From Flagellimonas amoyensis (GTDB taxonomy: Bacteria; Bacteroidota; Bacteroidia; Flavobacteriales; Flavobacteriaceae), in NCBI RefSeq assembly GCF_003058265.1, contig NZ_QBUK01000001.1, forward strand, positions 434,001-498,000: a stretch of DNA of 64,000 nucleotides, written 5' to 3'. A model generated the notes under the pieces. That model was given only the letters and a program-made list of their open reading frames with translations. It was not told the origin of the DNA and did no database searches. Every line of letters begins with the position of its first letter. The first letter of the stretch is position 1. Made by a program: the position numbers and the translations under genes. Positions 8,484 through 17,279 of the stretch are shown here, in pieces.

Positions 8484-10643
8484 ATGAAGAAACCGTTTTT
8501 CCTGTTTCTGTCCCTTTTGGGATTTTTGACTTCAACCACTGCACAAAAAAAGAAATTGACCCTCGAGGAAATTTGGGGTGGAGCCTTTCGGACCGAATCC
8601 ATGGACGTGCTCCGTTCCATGGACAATGGCACACAATACACCATTTTGAACACCGAACGTTCGCCCCAGTCCAGCAGTTTGGACAAATACGATTACGAGA
8701 CCTTGCAAAAGGTGGAGACCATTGTCGCTTCTTCGGAGAGTGTACCCTATTTTTCATCCTACTCCTTCAGTGATGATGAATCCAAGGTGCTTTTGGCCAC
8801 CGAGGTGGAACCCATTTTCAGGAGATCACGGTTGGGTATCTATTATGTTTATGATATTGACACCAAAGGTTTGGTGAAGATCTCGGACACCAAGATCCAA
8901 GAGCCGACCCTTTCCCCCGATGGCAGCCAAGTGGCCTATGTGCTGGACAATAACCTATATATCATGGACCTGAAGGCAAAGGCTACCAAGCAGGCGACCA
9001 CCGACGGTAGCAAGGGAACCATCATCAACGGGGTCACGGATTGGGTATATGAGGAGGAATTTGGATTTGTCCGCGCCTTTGAATGGAACCGCAATGGGAC
9101 CAAAATCGCTTTCCTAAGGTTTGATGAGACCGAAGTGCCCCATTTTTCCATGGATATGTATGGAAAGGAGCTTTATCCCTATCAGCACGAGTTCAAGTAC
9201 CCCAAAGCGGGCGAGAACAATTCCTTGGTCACGCTGCACATGTATGATGTGGCCTCTGGTAAGATTTCCGCTGTGGACCTGGACAATGCATATTACATCC
9301 CAAGGATCAAATGGATGAACAATCCCGATCACTTGAGCGTGCAGACCTTGAACAGGCACCAGAACGATTTGAAACTCTACGCAGTGAATGCAAAGGACAA
9401 TACAGCATCGGTCCTGTTGGAAGAAACGGACAAGGCCTATGTGGATATTGATGGCAACCTTACCTTTTTGGCTGATGACAGTTTTATCTGGACCAGCGAG
9501 GCCGATGGATATAACCATCTTTATCTCTATGGAAGGGATGGAAAATTGAAGAACCAGATTACCCAAGGTCCTTGGGAAGTGACCCGATACTACGGATACG
9601 ATCAAAAAAACGACCGTATTTTTTACCAATCCGTGGAGAACGGTTCCATCAATAGGGATGTGTACAGTATTTCCACCAAAGGGAAGAAAAAGAAACGCCT
9701 TTCCACCAAAGAGGGCACCAATTCCGCTGCTTTCAGTGCGGACTACACGTATTACATCAATACCTTTTCCAATGCTGTCACACCCTACGAGTTTACCTTG
9801 CACAAGGCATCGGATGGCAAATTGGTAAAAGCGATCAAGGACAATTCAGCTTTGCTGACCAAATTGGAGGGTTACGAAACCTCACCAAAGGAATTTTCCA
9901 CGATCAACATCCATGGCAATGACCTGAACATGTGGATGATGAAGCCCGCCGATTTTGATCCCAACAAAGAATATCCCCTTTTTATGTTCCAATATAGTGG
10001 ACCCGGTTCCCAATCCGTTTCCAACAGTTGGATCAGCACCAACGATTACTGGCACCAACTTCTCGTTTCCGAGGGATACATTGTGGCCTGTGTGGACGGT
10101 AGGGGCACTGGACTGAAGGGTCGTGACTTCAAAAAGGTGACCCAAAAGGAATTGGGGAAATACGAAGTGGAGGACCAGATTGCGGCCGCCAAGAAACTGA
10201 GCGAGCTTCCCTATATTGATGAGGGCAGGACCGGTATTTGGGGATGGAGCTATGGTGGTTTTATGTCCACCAACTGTATTTTGAAGGGCAACGATGTTTT
10301 TGAGATGGCCATTGCGGTTGCTCCTGTTACTTCATGGAGATTTTACGATTCCATTTATACCGAAAGATATATGCAGACCCCACAGGAAAACCCCAGCGGG
10401 TATGATGACAATTCCCCGTTCAACTATCCAGAATTGTTGAAGGGGAAATACCTATTGGTGCACGGTTCGGGTGACGACAACGTGCATGTCCAGAACACCA
10501 TGCGCATGATCGAGGCCCTCGTGCAGGACAACAAGCCTTTTGATTGGGCCATCTATCCCGATAAAAACCACGGGATTTCTGGCGGCAATACCCGATTGCA
10601 CCTCTTCAACAAACTGACCAACTTCGTCAAGGAAAATCTATAA
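8484..10643 (+). CDS. Dipeptidyl peptidase IV family serine peptidase (S9B)
   Basis: Secreted prolyl peptidase of 719 residues that removes X-Pro or X-Ala dipeptides from peptide N-termini. It has a signal peptide (cleavage near TTAQ, residue 21), a DPP IV type beta-propeller (about 90-450) with the substrate-binding Glu pair region DWVYEEEFG, and a C-terminal alpha/beta-hydrolase. The triad is visible as S589 in GWSYGG, D664 in HGSGDDNVH and H696 in KNHGI. It lies 15 bases before a POT peptide transporter, which fits extracytoplasmic cleavage followed by dipeptide uptake. Confidence 0.95.
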   Translation: MKKPFFLFLSLLGFLTSTTAQKKKLTLEEIWGGAFRTESMDVLRSMDNGTQYTILNTERSPQSSSLDKYDYETLQKVETIVASSESVPYFSSYSFSDDESKVLLATEVEPIFRRSRLGIYYVYDIDTKGLVKISDTKIQEPTLSPDGSQVAYVLDNNLYIMDLKAKATKQATTDGSKGTIINGVTDWVYEEEFGFVRAFEWNRNGTKIAFLRFDETEVPHFSMDMYGKELYPYQHEFKYPKAGENNSLVTLHMYDVASGKISAVDLDNAYYIPRIKWMNNPDHLSVQTLNRHQNDLKLYAVNAKDNTASVLLEETDKAYVDIDGNLTFLADDSFIWTSEADGYNHLYLYGRDGKLKNQITQGPWEVTRYYGYDQKNDRIFYQSVENGSINRDVYSISTKGKKKKRLSTKEGTNSAAFSADYTYYINTFSNAVTPYEFTLHKASDGKLVKAIKDNSALLTKLEGYETSPKEFSTINIHGNDLNMWMMKPADFDPNKEYPLFMFQYSGPGSQSVSNSWISTNDYWHQLLVSEGYIVACVDGRGTGLKGRDFKKVTQKELGKYEVEDQIAAAKKLSELPYIDEGRTGIWGWSYGGFMSTNCILKGNDVFEMAIAVAPVTSWRFYDSIYTERYMQTPQENPSGYDDNSPFNYPELLKGKYLLVHGSGDDNVHVQNTMRMIEALVQDNKPFDWAIYPDKNHGISGGNTRLHLFNKLTNFVKENL

Positions 10644-10658
10644 TCAAAAACTAAAACT

Positions 10659-12221
10659 ATGTCAGCAATAACCAAACCAGCCCATAAGAGAGAGTTATTT
10701 GGCCATCCCGTGGGATTGTATGTCCTCTTCTTTACCGAAATGTGGGAACGATTCTCCTATTACGGAATGCGGGCCCTTCTTACCTTGTACATGACCGCCC
10801 AGACCTTGGACGGCAATCCACAAAGTGGATTGGGATGGACAACCACGGAAGCTTTGGCACTCTACGGATGGTACACCATGTTGGTCTATGTGATGAGTAT
10901 ACCGGGGGGTTTTTTGGCCGACAGGTATCTGGGGCAGAAAAAAGCGGTGACCATTGGGGCCGTTCTCCTCACTATCGGGCATGGGGTTTTGGCAATAGAT
11001 GCTTTATGGGCCTATTATACAGGTTTGGGTTTTGTGATCCTAGGTGTCGGGATGTTGAAACCCAACATTTCCACTATGGTAGGAGGACTCTACAAACAAA
11101 ACGATATTAGACGTGACAAAGGCTTTAGTATATTCTATGTAGGGATAAACCTAGGGTCGTTTCTTGCCTCCATCACGGTGGGTATAGTTGCGGCGGTCTA
11201 TGGCTGGCACTATGGTTTTGGACTTGCAGGAATAGGAATGTTCGTGGGGCTGTTGGTGTACCTGTACGGACAACGATTTTTAGTCCATGTGGGCAATGAA
11301 CCCACCATGGAAGAAAAGGCATCTGATATAAGTTTGGGGCAATTGTTTGCGCAATTGTTCAAGTCTCCCCTGCAATTGGGCATTGTGGCCATTTTATTGG
11401 CCTATTCCGTTTATGCAGGCTTTACCTATGAGGGGCCGGACAATTGGGGTTATGGGATACTCTATATCTTTTTGTCACTCATCACCGGGATGATGATGAT
11501 GATCTATAAGAACCTGAAAAGTAAAGTAGAAAAGGACAGGTATGTGGTGTTGCTCATCTCCCTTTTGATGGTCATCGTCTTTTGGGGAAGTTTTGAGCAG
11601 ATGGGGGGGCTCATGAACCTCTATGCACAGGAGAAAACGAATAGGATGTTCTTTGGATGGGAGGTGCCGGCAGCATTGTTCCAAGCGGCAAATGCTGGAT
11701 TTATCATTCTCTTTGCTGTACTGGTGGCCAACTTTTGGGCAAAACGAAAACTTAAGGGTAAGGAGGCCAACTCCTTGTTCAAAATGGCCGTCGGTGTCAT
11801 TATCATGGGTGTAGGGTTCATATATATGGTCTTTGCGTCGTTGCAATATGAAAGCTCAGGTTCTTCCGCAATGTATTGGTTGGTATTGACGTATCTCTTT
11901 CATACCCTTGGAGAGCTATGTTTGTCACCGGTTTCCTTATCGTTCTTTACCAAATTGGCTCCAGCGAGGTACATGGCCTTGATGATGGGAGTCTATTGGG
12001 CCGCGACCGGATTGGGGAACAAAGTGGCCGGAATAGTAGGGGAGAGTTCGGTAAAGGCAGGCGAACTGAAGGTCTTTGGAGGACTCTTTGTTTTTGCTGT
12101 GCTATTTGGAATATTGGTGCTACTGCTAATGAAACCATTGAAACGATTGACACATGGAGCGGAAGACAATGAGACCACGGTCTCTGTTGAAGATGAGGTC
12201 GAGACCATAGAAAGGGCTTAA
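10659..12221 (+). CDS. POT/PTR family proton-dependent oligopeptide transporter
   Basis: Inner-membrane importer of 520 residues from the major facilitator superfamily, with about 12-14 hydrophobic helices. The POT signature ExxERFSYYG is seen at the end of helix 1 (FFTEMWERFSYYGMRALL), followed by PGGFLADRYLGQKKA and a second PTR motif FSIFYVGINLGSF. It takes up di- and tripeptides with protons. The DPP IV gene just upstream supplies the likely substrates. Its TAA stop shares bases with the stop of comEC on the other strand (TTAA, 12218-12221). Confidence 0.95.
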   Translation: MSAITKPAHKRELFGHPVGLYVLFFTEMWERFSYYGMRALLTLYMTAQTLDGNPQSGLGWTTTEALALYGWYTMLVYVMSIPGGFLADRYLGQKKAVTIGAVLLTIGHGVLAIDALWAYYTGLGFVILGVGMLKPNISTMVGGLYKQNDIRRDKGFSIFYVGINLGSFLASITVGIVAAVYGWHYGFGLAGIGMFVGLLVYLYGQRFLVHVGNEPTMEEKASDISLGQLFAQLFKSPLQLGIVAILLAYSVYAGFTYEGPDNWGYGILYIFLSLITGMMMMIYKNLKSKVEKDRYVVLLISLLMVIVFWGSFEQMGGLMNLYAQEKTNRMFFGWEVPAALFQAANAGFIILFAVLVANFWAKRKLKGKEANSLFKMAVGVIIMGVGFIYMVFASLQYESSGSSAMYWLVLTYLFHTLGELCLSPVSLSFFTKLAPARYMALMMGVYWAATGLGNKVAGIVGESSVKAGELKVFGGLFVFAVLFGILVLLLMKPLKRLTHGAEDNETTVSVEDEVETIERA

Positions 12222-14242
12222 TCATCCTCCATATCGAAAATATAGAATCCCTTTTCACCCGTGTAGTGGAAAGGGATTTCTTTTTGGGCACAGGTCCTTT
12301 GCCATTGGCGGACCATGTTCCTGTAATTGCTGCCATCGGCCAAGATCATTTTAGGACCAATGGAATCCAACAAACGCCCCAGGTTGATTTTTGGCGATTG
12401 GGTCAGCAGCACATAATCGGGCCGTTTTTCCAAAGGAAATAGACCGAGGCTGTCCATAATGTAGAGCTTTTTTTGACCGATCAGATAGCTGTTTTTGAGT
12501 GGTGACAGGTTCGTATTTTCGATGCGCTCCGCAACAGCGTAGTCCATGGTCAGACTTCCCAGATTGGTAGTGTCGGCAGACAAGACCTTGAGATTCCTGC
12601 CCGTTTGGTGCAACAGGACGGTGTTCCGGGATTTATGGGCAAGCACCAAAGCTTCTTTTTGTTGCAGTTGGATCTCGTTCCAAATGTTCCAAGTTTGAAA
12701 AGCGATGATCCCGCCAAAGAGTACCAAGGCCATTTTCCATTTGGGTTTGGACAAATAGCCGACCAAGGCTATGACGATGAAATAGCCCAACACCAGTTGT
12801 ACACCATCGAACGGGATATCCTTGATGATAAAACCTTCTTGCCGGGCCACCCATCCCACAATGGAATTCATCATCCGGATGGTCCAGTTGAACCCATCAA
12901 CCAAAAAAACGGGGAGCAAATTGGTCAATGCCAATGTGATGACCAAAATCCCGAGGCCCAAGATCAATCCCAAAAAAGGAATAATGAGCAGATTGGAAAC
13001 AAAGAAAAGTGCAGGAAACTGGTGAAAATGGAACAAACTGATGGGCAGCACCCCCAACTGGGCCGCGACGCTTACCGAAAGTAACTGCCACGTTTTTCGG
13101 ATAACAATATTTTCCGGAAACCAGAACCGTTGCAGTTTTGGATAGATCCAGACAATGGCGAGAACCGCCGCGTAGCTCATCTGGAATCCCACTTGGAACA
13201 GGAACAATGGTTTCACCAGCAATATGGACAACATGGAAAGCGCAATAATGTTGAACGAGTTGGTGGGACGGTTGAGGGACATGGAGTAGGCCAAAAAGGA
13301 AAACATGGTCACTGCGCGTACAATGGAAGGGGATAGCCCTGCCACAAAGGCATAGGTCCAGAGCAATAGTACAATCAAGACCAGTTTTAAGGTTTTGCCT
13401 TTGGGCAAACGTTCCAATGGGGTCAAAAGAAATTGCAGCAACAGCAGCAAAATCCCCACATGGAGCCCAGAAACCGCCAAGATATGTACCGCGCCTGCAT
13501 TTTTGTAGTTTTCATAGGTGCTTTCGGAAATGTCGTCCCGTTGGCCCAGCAAGAGAGCTTGGATTACTGCGAGTTCATCGTCCCCGAAATTTTCCTTCTT
13601 CAATTTTGAAATAATGTGTCCCCTGAATCCTTGGGCTTTACCCAAAAGAGTCGGGGATGGATTTTTTTCTAGGACAATGGATTCACGGTTGGACCTGATC
13701 TGATGATAGACCCCTTGTTTTTTCAGATAGTCCTTGTAATTGAACTGATATGGGTTCAAGGGTGGTTGGATGGTCTCTGGTCTTGCCAGTACAAACACTT
13801 CATCGTCGACCCTGAGTTTGGTCCTTCCCGAATCCGAAGGAAGCACCAAGAGCAGGCTGCCCTTTTTTTCTTCATTCCCTACGGAATTCACTTGGACCAT
13901 ATAGCGCTGGGTATAGGGATTGGGCTTCAGCACTTCCCTCACCTTCAGGTGCCACAGGCTTTCTTTGACCAGCTCTTGGTCGGAATAATGGCGCGGCATA
14001 CCATTCAATGTTGCCATTCCAACAACGAAGATGCCCAGACACAATGAAGTTGCCATGGTCACCAGCTCAAAATACGGGACCCCTTCCCTAGCTTGTCTTT
14101 TGCCTGTCCAAAAAAGAACGGGCAGCAAGAAGACCAAACAGGCCAAGGGCACGAGCGGTGCGACATCGGCATAAAAACCGACAACAATGCCCAAAATGAC
14201 CCACAGCGTGAGTTTAATGGACACAAAATTGAGTTGCTGCAC
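12218..14242 (-). CDS. comEC: ComEC/Rec2 family DNA-uptake channel protein
   Basis: Membrane protein of 674 residues. N-terminal helices and a DUF4131-like soluble part come first (about 1-190), then the multi-helix Competence domain (GDDELAVIQALLLGQRDDIS, AVSGLHVGILL, GLSPSIVRAVTMF). The C-terminal 150 residues resemble a worn metallo-beta-lactamase-like domain but no HxHxD motif is seen. ComEC carries single-stranded DNA across the inner membrane during transformation. The start is GTG, overlapping the upstream NlpC/P60 stop by one base (TAGTG), which indicates coupled translation. Confidence 0.9.
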   Translation of the reverse strand: MQQLNFVSIKLTLWVILGIVVGFYADVAPLVPLACLVFLLPVLFWTGKRQAREGVPYFELVTMATSLCLGIFVVGMATLNGMPRHYSDQELVKESLWHLKVREVLKPNPYTQRYMVQVNSVGNEEKKGSLLLVLPSDSGRTKLRVDDEVFVLARPETIQPPLNPYQFNYKDYLKKQGVYHQIRSNRESIVLEKNPSPTLLGKAQGFRGHIISKLKKENFGDDELAVIQALLLGQRDDISESTYENYKNAGAVHILAVSGLHVGILLLLLQFLLTPLERLPKGKTLKLVLIVLLLWTYAFVAGLSPSIVRAVTMFSFLAYSMSLNRPTNSFNIIALSMLSILLVKPLFLFQVGFQMSYAAVLAIVWIYPKLQRFWFPENIVIRKTWQLLSVSVAAQLGVLPISLFHFHQFPALFFVSNLLIIPFLGLILGLGILVITLALTNLLPVFLVDGFNWTIRMMNSIVGWVARQEGFIIKDIPFDGVQLVLGYFIVIALVGYLSKPKWKMALVLFGGIIAFQTWNIWNEIQLQQKEALVLAHKSRNTVLLHQTGRNLKVLSADTTNLGSLTMDYAVAERIENTNLSPLKNSYLIGQKKLYIMDSLGLFPLEKRPDYVLLTQSPKINLGRLLDSIGPKMILADGSNYRNMVRQWQRTCAQKEIPFHYTGEKGFYIFDMEDD

Positions 14243-14787
14243 TAAAGGATACGCATCGCCTTTACAAAAGCATGGTTCCAGTACCCTTCCCGTAACGAGG
14301 ATACCAGGACGCCCCTTGAGGTCGTGGCGTGGATGAACTGTATGTCATCGCCGTCCACTTCCACCACAAGGCCCACATGGTTGATACGATTACCTGTTTT
14401 TGAGGTCTGAAAATAGAGTAGATCGCCCTTTTGCACCTCTTCCACATTTATTTTTTGGCCCTCCAAGGCCATTTGATGGGAAGCTCTCGGAAAAAGGATG
14501 TCATTTTCCTTTAAGGAAACATACACCAAACCAGAGCAGTCCATGCCCTTGTTGGTGATACCTCCATACTTGTACCGGGTGCCAGAAAAAGTCATCGCGG
14601 TGGAAATAATGGCCTCGGCCTTTCCATTTCTTCGCTCTTCCTTTTTGGGTTTGGGTAAGGAGATAGTGTCTTGGGTAGACCCCTCTACCGTAATGGTCCG
14701 GGTCTTGCTGTAGGTTCGTTTCTTTTTACCGGGACCACAGGCCGCAACGGTAAAAATAAGTAGTAAGATTATGGTTTTTCGTAACAT
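14242..14787 (-). CDS. NlpC/P60 (C40) cell-wall peptidase lipoprotein
   Basis: Lipoprotein of 181 residues with lipobox VAAC (Cys17), a basic linker (about 20-55) and an NlpC/P60 domain. Catalytic residues are seen as C84 in DCSGLVYV, H137 in INHVGLVVE and H153 in FIHATTSRGV. Such enzymes cut the D-gamma-glutamyl-diamino acid bond in peptidoglycan stems. It lies between lpxB and comEC on one strand; wall opening for DNA uptake is a possible link but not shown. The ATG is the last part of a perfect 10-base hairpin arm (14785-14814), so translation could be restrained when the hairpin forms. Confidence 0.92.
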   Translation of the reverse strand: MLRKTIILLLIFTVAACGPGKKKRTYSKTRTITVEGSTQDTISLPKPKKEERRNGKAEAIISTAMTFSGTRYKYGGITNKGMDCSGLVYVSLKENDILFPRASHQMALEGQKINVEEVQKGDLLYFQTSKTGNRINHVGLVVEVDGDDIQFIHATTSRGVLVSSLREGYWNHAFVKAMRIL

Positions 14788-14814
14788 CCAAGAATAGATT
14801 TACTTTCTTGGATG
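14785..14814 (-). promoter_or_regulatory. Hairpin sequestering the NlpC/P60 start codon
   Basis: The minus-strand RNA contains CATCCAAGAA, a 10-base loop, then TTCTTGGATG. The arms pair perfectly over 10 bases, and the final ATG is the start codon of the peptidase gene. The 3' end of lpxB lies 6 bases upstream. There is no T run after it, so it is not a classical terminator; it looks like a translation-control or RNA-processing structure. Confidence 0.6.
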
Positions 14815-14820
14815 ATAAAA

Positions 14821-15933
14821 CTACGCATTTTCAACGATTAATCGGGCCGCCAATTGACTGGCTCCCTCTCCACCCAATTTTTCTTTAAGCAGCTTGTAAT
14901 CGGAAAGGATACGTTCACGTTCGGGACCTTCAACAATCTTGGAGAGTTCCTTTTGAAGATTTTTTGTTGTCAATTCATTCTGAATCAATTCTTTGACAAC
15001 TTCACGGTCCATGATGAGGTTAACTAAGGATATGTAGTCCAAAGTGATGATTCGCTTTGCGATTTGGTACGAAATCCAGTTACCCTTGTAGCAGACCACT
15101 TGGGGGATGCCAAAAAGAGCGGTCTCCAAGGTTGCCGTTCCGCTGGTGACCAATGCAGCATGCGAATGCTTGAGCAGGGTATAGGTCTTATTGGAAACAT
15201 AGTTCACGGTATCCCCTTTCAGAAATGGCGCATAAAAATCGTCCGAAAGGCTCGGCGCTCCGGCAATGACAAATTGATGGTCGGGAAAATCTTTTTTGAC
15301 CGAGAGCATTACGTCCAACATTTTCTGTACTTCCTGTTTTCTACTGCCAGGAAGCAGCGCGATGATAGGTTTATCGGGGTCCAGGCCGTTCTCCTTTCTA
15401 AAAGTTTCATTGTCCTGAAGAGGGGTGCTCGCAATGGCATCGATCAATGGGTGGCCCACAAAATGAACGGGATAGTTGTGTTTTTTCTCATAAAAATCCT
15501 TTTCAAAGGGAAGGATCACATACATGGCATCGATGTCCCGTTTGATTTTTTTGATCCGACCTTCCCTTGAGGCCCAGATTTGTGGAGAAATGTAATAGTT
15601 GGTCTTGAACCCGTTTTCCTTGGCCCATTTGGCTATCCGAAGGTTGAATCCGGAAAAGTCAATGAAAATAACGACATCGGGCTGGAACTTCTGGATGTCC
15701 TCCTTGCAGTAGGCAATGTTTTTAAAGATAGTGGGAATGTTCTTGATCACCTCCAAAAAACCCATGAAGGCCATGTCCTTGTAGTGTTTGGCCAATTCGC
15801 CGCCGGCCTTTTGCATCAGATCACCGCCCCAGCAACGGATTTCGGCCGATGGGTCTTCCTTTTTCAAGGCCTTGATGAGGTTGGACCCGTGCAGGTCCCC
15901 AGATGCTTCGCCGGCTATGATGTAATACTTCAT
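14821..15933 (-). CDS. lpxB: Lipid-A-disaccharide synthase
   Basis: Glycosyltransferase family 19 enzyme of 370 residues that joins UDP-2,3-diacylglucosamine and lipid X to make the lipid A disaccharide at the inner membrane. It begins with KYYIIAGEASGDLHGSNLI, the LpxB signature, and carries IALLPGSRKQEVQ and TSGTATLETALFG in the C-terminal half. Length matches the family. It is followed closely by the NlpC/P60 gene. Confidence 0.96.
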   Translation of the reverse strand: MKYYIIAGEASGDLHGSNLIKALKKEDPSAEIRCWGGDLMQKAGGELAKHYKDMAFMGFLEVIKNIPTIFKNIAYCKEDIQKFQPDVVIFIDFSGFNLRIAKWAKENGFKTNYYISPQIWASREGRIKKIKRDIDAMYVILPFEKDFYEKKHNYPVHFVGHPLIDAIASTPLQDNETFRKENGLDPDKPIIALLPGSRKQEVQKMLDVMLSVKKDFPDHQFVIAGAPSLSDDFYAPFLKGDTVNYVSNKTYTLLKHSHAALVTSGTATLETALFGIPQVVCYKGNWISYQIAKRIITLDYISLVNLIMDREVVKELIQNELTTKNLQKELSKIVEGPERERILSDYKLLKEKLGGEGASQLAARLIVENA

Positions 15934-15962
15934 TTGTAACTGTCAAATTCAAACATCAAGTT

Positions 15963-15970
15963 CAAAAGTA
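15963..15970 (-). promoter_or_regulatory. Candidate -7 element for lpxB
   Basis: TACTTTTG on the minus strand fits TAnnTTTG and lies 30 bases before the lpxB ATG. No TTG is found at the ideal -33 position, so confidence is low. Confidence 0.3.
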
Positions 15971-16018
15971 AATTTAGGAAAGTCCTATTATCGTTGAACT
16001 TGTGCTGGTTTTTAGGCT

Positions 16019-16306
16019 TTATGCCATTACCTTATAGATCAAAATTACCAAAGCTGTGATCAAGGTGGCCAGCATGACCCCTCTTGCTCTAAGGTCCCGT
16101 TTGATCCGCAGAAAGCCAAAAAAAGCAATCAGGTTCAAGATGGCTCCTAGGGCCAATAAACTGCCAATATGTCCTTGGCTTACGGCTGCATTGAAGGTGT
16201 CCACGATGCCGAGGTCCGAAAATAGCAGTATATAAAGTAGCGTGCCAAAGGTATTTGCGATGATGCCTACGATAAAACCGATCAAAATCTCTTTATTGTT
16301 ACCCAT
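16019..16306 (-). CDS. Small membrane protein of unknown function
   Basis: Protein of 95 residues with three hydrophobic segments (about 7-29, 47-65 and 75-93) and a basic loop RIKRDLRARG. The start overlaps the end of surE by 8 bases, so it is co-translated with surE. I do not recognise a family beyond small inner-membrane proteins kept beside surE and lpxB in Flavobacteriaceae. Confidence 0.75.
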   Translation of the reverse strand: MGNNKEILIGFIVGIIANTFGTLLYILLFSDLGIVDTFNAAVSQGHIGSLLALGAILNLIAFFGFLRIKRDLRARGVMLATLITALVILIYKVMA

Positions 16307-17075
16307 TTAAGTTCCAGTTGTTTATTTGTGGTATGGCATGATGTGCCGTTAGGTCAAATTGTGTGGGGACAATCGAAATATAGCCTTGGCCTAAGGCCCA
16401 TTCGTCCGTGTCCTCTCCTTTGTCCAATAGTTCAAACTCGCCGGTGAGCCAATAATAGTCCTTCCCAGAGGGGCTTGTGCGCTTGTCAAACTGCTCTTTC
16501 CAGTTGCCCCTGGCCTGTCTGCAGATTTTGATGCCCTTGGGCGCTGTCTTGGTCTTGGGAATGTTCACATTGAGCACGGTTCCCTTGGGAATCCCATTGG
16601 TCAACGCCTCCGAAACAATTTTTTTGATGGCTCCCAGCGATGGTTCAAAGTCGGCTTCCCAAGAATAGTCGCACAGGGAAAAACCGATGGCGGGGATTCC
16701 CTCGATCCCTGCCTCGATGGCAGCACTCATGGTACCTGAATAGATGACGTTTATGGATGAATTGGACCCATGGTTGATGCCGCTCACACAGATGTCCGGC
16801 GTTCTGTCCAAAATGACCCGAAGGGCCAGTTTTACACAATCGGCAGGAGTGCCGCTACAACTGTATTCAATGGGGGCGCCTTCCTTTTGGTCCACTACTA
16901 CTTTTTTGGAAAAAAGGGTGCTGTCCACCGAAATGGCGTGCCCCATGCCCGATTGTGGACTGTCCGGCGCTACTACGACCACATCGCCCAGTTCCTTCAT
17001 GGTGCGTATCAAGGCCCTGAGCCCCGGGGCGGTTATTCCATCATCATTGGTGACCAGTATGAGCGGTTTTTCCAT
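16299..17075 (-). CDS. surE: 5'/3'-nucleotidase SurE
   Basis: Cytoplasmic nucleoside monophosphate phosphatase of 258 residues. The divalent metal-binding NDDG (10-13) follows the first strand (PLILVTNDDGITAPG), then APDSPQSGMGHAIS and SGINHGSNSSINVIYSGT, all SurE signatures. The C-terminal region has the usual dimer-swapped extension. It heads a minus-strand run towards lpxB. Confidence 0.96.
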   Translation of the reverse strand: MEKPLILVTNDDGITAPGLRALIRTMKELGDVVVVAPDSPQSGMGHAISVDSTLFSKKVVVDQKEGAPIEYSCSGTPADCVKLALRVILDRTPDICVSGINHGSNSSINVIYSGTMSAAIEAGIEGIPAIGFSLCDYSWEADFEPSLGAIKKIVSEALTNGIPKGTVLNVNIPKTKTAPKGIKICRQARGNWKEQFDKRTSPSGKDYYWLTGEFELLDKGEDTDEWALGQGYISIVPTQFDLTAHHAIPQINNWNLNG

Positions 17076-17279
17076 TCCGTATAATTATTGGCATAAAAAT
17101 ACGTTTTTCAAAAGGATATGAAGCCCTGGTCGTTTAACAAAAAATTTGAACCTCCATACAGAACTGGCATGGTTTTTTCTGTATCTTAGGGAATTCGTAC
17201 AAGTAGAAACGACGGATGACGTAATGAAGATTTGACGGTATGAGGTCAGATAATTTCGCTCCCGAATAAAACCATATTT

